16,774 nucleotides of DNA, from positions 1-16,774 of the forward strand of contig CAYGUV010000023.1 of NCBI GenBank assembly GCA_964353185.1, in the 5' to 3' direction. The position numbers and the translations under genes are program-made. Origin of the DNA: GCA-2708415 sp964353185 (lineage in GTDB: Bacteria; Pseudomonadota; Alphaproteobacteria; Micavibrionales; Micavibrionaceae). The notes below the pieces were generated by a model that saw only the letters and a list, made by a program, of their open reading frames with translations, was not told where the DNA came from and did no database searches. Below are positions 13,407-16,774 of this stretch, one piece after another; the stretch's first letter is position 1; the number at the start of each line of letters is the position of its first letter.

Positions 13407-14374
13407 CGCGGCATCCTAACCGATATTTTGGGCCCAAAATCTCCCTCTGTGATTTTAACTTCTGGCGTGTCTGGCCATTCATGATGCTGTGATTTTTTTC
13501 CTTCACGCAATGTTGTAACGGCATTCTTATCTTCAACCGATGCATCGCGACGCTCATACGCCCCAACTGTGCTTATAAATTTATGCCCACTAGAATTCTC
13601 TGATTGATACTTTACAATTTCAGCAATAAGTACGCCACGCTCTTTACTTGATAACTCAGGGTTCGATTTTTGCGCCATCAAAAATTCTCTTTGATTTTTA
13701 AATTTTTCCTTATCCTCTGCAATTTGGCGTTTTCTATTCTCTGTTAATTCTTCACGCTTTTTAACTAACGCATCAAGGTCTGCTTCAGCAAGAATTTTTT
13801 GTACAACCAAATCTTTTAAGCCTCTTCTGCCATAAATAAAAAATTTCAAAACATCTACGTCAGAGGTGCCAGAGTGCGGATCCTCAATTCGTTTCGCGTA
13901 GTCTCTAATCCAAGCTTCATTTTTCTTGCCATTTGAATACTCACGGATCAAAATGTTAGCATCCGCAATCTCAACGTCAACAATATCAATGTCATCTTCT
14001 AACTTACTAATTGACTTACGATACTTTGCTTCCGCAATATCAGATGCCTTTAAATAATTTTTATCAAGCCGCCCAATTTCTTCATTTATACGGCCATACC
14101 TATCTTGTAGTACTAGACGTTTAATGTGGTCTTTCACCGCATCGTCGGCGACGCCATTTAACTTATCAAAAAATTCTTTAACATCCCCCTGCACGCGAAC
14201 GGCTTCCACGCGGCCATTTTCATTCTTATGATAAAGGTCGAAAAAATCCTGTTCCCCTTGAATAAGATAAAACGAAACAATGCGCCCAGATTCAATTATC
14301 TGCTCTTGCTGCGTTTGTGCATTTAAAACACTTACCTTATGCGCAGGACGCGCGCTCATATCAAAATCTTGCAT
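13403..14374 (-). CDS. Coiled-coil hypothetical protein
   Basis: Unrecognised, 323 residues, highly charged and soluble, with no signal peptide or membrane segment. The first 70 residues look like a small beta-rich domain (KVSVLNAQ, IVSFYLIQGEQDFFDLYHK, VEAVRVQGDV). Two long, strongly charged helical stretches follow, about 92-145 and 195-235 (LVKKREELTENRKRQIAED), which are probable coiled coils. Between them is a shorter segment with FFIYGRRGLKDLV. The C-terminal 50 residues are polar and probably flexible, ending in a basic tail. The start at 14374 has a weak GAG about 7 bp upstream, and an in-frame ATG lies at codon 6. Its codon use is somewhat more AT-rich than that of gmhA. A structural or scaffold role could be guessed, but nothing in the sequence fixes the function. 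Confidence 0.7.
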   Translation of the reverse strand: MQDFDMSARPAHKVSVLNAQTQQEQIIESGRIVSFYLIQGEQDFFDLYHKNENGRVEAVRVQGDVKEFFDKLNGVADDAVKDHIKRLVLQDRYGRINEEIGRLDKNYLKASDIAEAKYRKSISKLEDDIDIVDVEIADANILIREYSNGKKNEAWIRDYAKRIEDPHSGTSDVDVLKFFIYGRRGLKDLVVQKILAEADLDALVKKREELTENRKRQIAEDKEKFKNQREFLMAQKSNPELSSKERGVLIAEIVKYQSENSSGHKFISTVGAYERRDASVEDKNAVTTLREGKKSQHHEWPDTPEVKITEGDFGPKISVRMPR

Positions 14375-14438
14375 ATCATACTCTTTATGTTTTCTAAGTT
14401 TACCGTTAATAACAATAAATTATGAAAAACTCAAGAGG

Positions 14439-15203
14439 TTATGTCTTTTCTAACCGTATGAATTGGACGTCACTGCCTTCGAACACGCCGCAGGTTAAAA
14501 CACCATCTTTATAGAACAGCCCCGTATCCAAATTCATGCGGTTTGGGCGGACGTCTACTTGGTGGTCTTTGGTTGATGTGTGGCCATGTACAACATAAAA
14601 TTCATGCGGTTCTTCATGGCTCATAAATGGTTCGCGATTATTGATTAAGTCTTCTTTGATTTGCTTTTCTAACGGCACGCCTGGGCGCGGGCCATTATGC
14701 ACAAATAACAAATCCCCCACTTGATGATAAAGGGGTAAAGACCGCAGGAACTGCCAATGCGCTTCGGGTACGCCTTGCTTGACTGCGCTGGCTAATTTAT
14801 GCGCATCTTGCTCATCCGCATAAATATCATAGCTGATTAAAAATGTTTCGTGCGGCCATGCATGCCATACGCGGTTTTCGCCCAAAGGGTCATCAATAAA
14901 TTCCAAAACTGCATTCTCATGATTGCCGTATAAATGCACATATTCAACCCCATCTTGCGCCCCTGATAACTGGCTCAAATACTCAATCACGCCCTGACTA
15001 TCGGGGCCACGATTAATATAATCGCCTAAATGAACAATTGTGACATGGTCACACGGGTTGTCTTTTATCTCTGCCATAATCGACGCATGCATCTGTTTCA
15101 ACACTTGCAAATGCCCGTGCACATCCCCAATGGCATAAATACGTTGCCCTTGCGGAATTTCATGCGGAAAAATACTGATTGTTTCAGATGTTGTTTTTGT
15201 CAT
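14439..15203 (-). CDS. PPP-type metallophosphatase (serine/threonine protein phosphatase-like)
   Basis: Dinuclear metal phosphoesterase of 254 residues, with a cytoplasmic location inferred. The full PPP signature is present in order: GDVHG (26-30), GDYINRG (60-66, usually GDxVDRG), GNHE (93-96), a VHNGPRPG block (168-175, where VHAG is more usual), and VHGHT (205-209). The metal ligands Asp, His, Asp, Asn, His, His are all in place. Such bacterial enzymes include PrpA/PrpB-like protein phosphatases and diadenosine tetraphosphatases. The target, whether a phosphoprotein or a nucleotide, cannot be decided from the sequence. It is divergent from the HDAC-family gene with only 30 bp between the start codons. 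No clear Shine-Dalgarno is present. Confidence 0.88.
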   Translation of the reverse strand: MTKTTSETISIFPHEIPQGQRIYAIGDVHGHLQVLKQMHASIMAEIKDNPCDHVTIVHLGDYINRGPDSQGVIEYLSQLSGAQDGVEYVHLYGNHENAVLEFIDDPLGENRVWHAWPHETFLISYDIYADEQDAHKLASAVKQGVPEAHWQFLRSLPLYHQVGDLLFVHNGPRPGVPLEKQIKEDLINNREPFMSHEEPHEFYVVHGHTSTKDHQVDVRPNRMNLDTGLFYKDGVLTCGVFEGSDVQFIRLEKT

Positions 15204-15233
15204 TTATGATATTCTACTCAAAGAAAGATTCAC

Positions 15234-16172
15234 ATGAAACCAATAATTTACACCAGCCGCCACAGCCACCATCACGACACCGGAAACGGACACCCCGAAT
15301 CTATCGCACGGATTGAGGCACTTGATTCCCTTTTTGAATCGCCCGCGTTTAAGGACTGGCCACAAAAAACGGGACAGGCCGCCACCCAAGACCAGATCCA
15401 ATTGGCGCATAATGCTGATTATATTTATAACCTTACCAATTATGCCCCCAATAAAGACCTTATCAATATCGACGACGACACAATCCTCAGCAGCGGCACC
15501 CTCAACGCCGCGCGACATTCCGCGGGAACAGCCTGCCTCGCTGTGGATGACGTCATAAACAATGTCGCCAAACGCGCCTTTGTCGCCACCAGACCCCCCG
15601 GCCACCATGCGGAGCCGAATATGGCCATGGGATTTTGCCTATTGAATAATGTATTTATCGCCACCCGCCACGCCCAAACCGCCCATACCATAAATAAAAT
15701 CGCCATTATTGATTTTGATGTCCATCACGGCAACGGCACAGAAACCATGGCCAAAAACCACAATAACAGAGCCGATAATCCCCCCATCCTCTATATCTCA
15801 AGCCACGCGCATCCGCTCTTCCCCATGACAGGGGACCCAAAGGATAATGACGATACGCTTTTAAATATCCAACTGCCGCCCGATTTTGACAGTGATGATT
15901 TCCGCTTCGCCTACGAGGACGAAGTATTCCCCGCGCTCAAAGCTTTTAAGCCAGAGCTACTGCTGCTTTCCGCTGGCTTTGACGCGCACATCAACGACCC
16001 CTTGGCCAACGCCCGCCTTAAAACGGATGACTTTCAATGGCTCACTAAAAAGCTCTGCGGTATTGCTGATACCTTTGCCCAAGGGCGCATCATCTCGATT
16101 TTAGAAGGCGGTTATAATACCGCGACCCTCAAAGAATGCGTGGCAAGCCATTTAAACGCCCTCAACACCTAA
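15234..16172 (+). CDS. Histone deacetylase family protein (zinc amidohydrolase)
   Basis: Predicted Zn2+-dependent deacetylase of 312 residues in the arginase/HDAC fold, cytoplasmic. Family motifs are complete: GHPESIARI (19-27), RPPGHHAEP (120-128, catalytic His pair 124-125), and IDFDVHHGNGTE (160-170, Zn ligands D162 and H164). SAGFDAHINDPLA (246-258) carries Zn ligand D250, and LEGGYN (290-295) carries the transition-state Tyr 294. Bacterial relatives act on acetylated polyamines, acetyl-CoA synthetase (AcuC) or similar substrates; which one applies here is unknown. The order HDAC-family gene, xseB, ispA is common in alphaproteobacteria, from memory. The gap to xseB contains a good promoter candidate, so the two need not share a transcript. 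The upstream gap of 30 bp is shared with a divergent phosphatase gene. Confidence 0.92.
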   Translation: MKPIIYTSRHSHHHDTGNGHPESIARIEALDSLFESPAFKDWPQKTGQAATQDQIQLAHNADYIYNLTNYAPNKDLINIDDDTILSSGTLNAARHSAGTACLAVDDVINNVAKRAFVATRPPGHHAEPNMAMGFCLLNNVFIATRHAQTAHTINKIAIIDFDVHHGNGTETMAKNHNNRADNPPILYISSHAHPLFPMTGDPKDNDDTLLNIQLPPDFDSDDFRFAYEDEVFPALKAFKPELLLLSAGFDAHINDPLANARLKTDDFQWLTKKLCGIADTFAQGRIISILEGGYNTATLKECVASHLNALNT

Positions 16173-16201
16173 ATTTCATCGTGAAAGATGCAACTTGCGC
16201 C

Positions 16202-16230
16202 TTGAGGGGATGAGCATTTTCCCATACAAT
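16202..16230 (+). promoter_or_regulatory. Candidate promoter for xseB-ispA
   Basis: TTGAGG (16202-16207) and TACAAT (16225-16230) are separated by exactly 17 bp. The -35 matches 4/6 and the -10 5/6. Transcription would start near 16237, just before the TTG at 16244, which also favours the ATG at 16268 as the xseB start. Confidence 0.45.
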
Positions 16231-16267
16231 GCCTTTGATTTAATTGACAAAGAATGACCAAGACCCA

Positions 16268-16510
16268 ATGACCAACGAAACACAAAATAGTGACATCGAC
16301 ACGCTCACCTTTGAACAAGCCTTGGCCGAGCTTGAGAAAATTGTTGGCGCCCTCGAAGGGGGAAAAGCGCCCTTAGATGAATCTATTAATGCTTATGAAC
16401 GTGGCATAAAATTAAAACAGCATTGCGAAAAAATGCTTAACCAAGCCCAAGAAAAAATTGAAAAAATTACAATTAAACCCGATGGCTCTGTTTCGACCGA
16501 ACCATTTTAA
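16268..16510 (+). CDS. xseB: Exodeoxyribonuclease VII small subunit
   Basis: Small subunit of exonuclease VII, which degrades single-stranded DNA from both ends together with XseA (not in the window). From the ATG at 16268 it has 80 residues, the normal length. The conserved core TFEQALAELEKIVGALEGGKAPLDES (about 14-39) is followed by ERGIKLKQHCEKMLNQAQEKIEKI, a two-helix hairpin. A TTG at 16244 would extend it by eight residues. I reject it because it has no ribosome site and sits almost at the predicted transcription start, and because the family begins near MTNE. ispA follows after 25 bp, so the two are probably cotranscribed. Confidence 0.95.
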   Translation: MTNETQNSDIDTLTFEQALAELEKIVGALEGGKAPLDESINAYERGIKLKQHCEKMLNQAQEKIEKITIKPDGSVSTEPF

Positions 16511-16535
16511 TAATAAACTTTTGAAAGTATAACCA

Positions 16536-16774
16536 ATGCCATCACCACGCGATGCCTCCCCCAAACTTCAAGAAGCGTTAGATAACTGTGTTACAGATGT
16601 TAACAAAACCATTGCACGCCTCATGCCCGAAACGGAACTTGCGGAAAAACACCTGTTTGATGCTATGCGTTATGGCGTATTAAATGGCGGTAAACGCTTA
16701 CGCCCATTTATGGTGTTATGTGCGGCAAAATTATTTAATGTTGATCCTGCGCGGGCAAAGCGCGCTGCTGCCGC
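16536..16774 (+). CDS. ispA: Polyprenyl diphosphate synthase (farnesyl/geranyl type), 5' part only
   Basis: The gene is cut by the window edge; about 79 N-terminal residues are visible, starting MPSPRDASPKLQEAL. The segment LFDAMRYGVLNGGKRLRPFMVLCAAKLF (about 41-68) is the conserved first region of trans-isoprenyl diphosphate synthases, with the GGKRLRP motif that binds isopentenyl diphosphate. The two DDxxD aspartate motifs lie beyond the window. Position directly after xseB fits IspA, which makes farnesyl diphosphate from the products of IspH, but chain length cannot be judged from this fragment. The start has only a weak GAAAG ribosome site. Confidence 0.9.
   Translation, partial: MPSPRDASPKLQEALDNCVTDVNKTIARLMPETELAEKHLFDAMRYGVLNGGKRLRPFMVLCAAKLFNVDPARAKRAAA

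Noticed and set aside
16244..16267. TTG start extending XseB by eight residues
   Set aside because: No ribosome site is present, it is nearly coincident with the predicted transcription start, and the family length fits the ATG at 16268.
1..16774. CRISPR array, insertion sequence, prophage or toxin-antitoxin pair
   Set aside because: No regularly spaced repeats, terminal inverted repeats, transposase or integrase motifs, or recognisable toxin/antitoxin families were seen on either strand. The winged-helix pair is too large and lacks a toxin domain for a typical toxin-antitoxin module.

Overview
The window looks like a piece of an alphaproteobacterial chromosome with moderate, rather AT-leaning base composition. 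Supporting signs are the hybrid malic enzyme/phosphotransacetylase, the HDAC-family gene followed by xseB and ispA, ispH lying near rnhA, and a cell envelope gene set (class A penicillin-binding protein, GmhA, lipoprotein). The genus cannot be read from the sequence. Several proteins are orphans to me, so a poorly sampled lineage is plausible. I see no transposase, integrase, phage gene or CRISPR array.

Layout. Positions 1-78 hold the 5' part of a tRNA-Leu(GAG) on the minus strand, cut by the window edge. From 267 to 8711 all genes are on the plus strand: maeB, mgtE (4 bp later), a GNAT acetyltransferase, two unrecognised genes that together carry five winged-helix-like repeats, and a class A PBP. 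From 8708 to 11985 genes are on the minus strand: ispH, a P-loop protein 5 bp downstream, a small glycine-rich membrane protein, rnhA, and an orphan 151-residue protein. Between rnhA and that orphan lies a 182-bp gap. The gap and the adjoining end of rnhA hold three DnaA-box-like 9-mers, a TTAA-N7-TTAA CtrA-type box and a helically phased 7-bp repeat. A lipoprotein and gmhA (plus strand) follow. Next come a coiled-coil orphan and a PP2A-type phosphatase (both minus), and then a divergent HDAC-family deacetylase, xseB and a truncated ispA.

How the genes fit together. Most are housekeeping: C4 metabolism (maeB), Mg2+ import (mgtE), peptidoglycan synthesis, isoprenoid precursor and chain synthesis (ispH, ispA), RNA:DNA hybrid removal and exonuclease VII (rnhA, xseB), and heptose synthesis for LPS (gmhA). 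The genome is very compact: no gap exceeds about 190 bp, and both convergent gene pairs share a TTAA in which each strand reads a TAA stop.

The two items most worth following up are the tandem winged-helix gene pair at 4689-6492, with an 18-bp dyad just upstream, and the DnaA/CtrA-type motif cluster at 9230-9385. The cluster could be a replication origin or a cell-cycle-controlled promoter.
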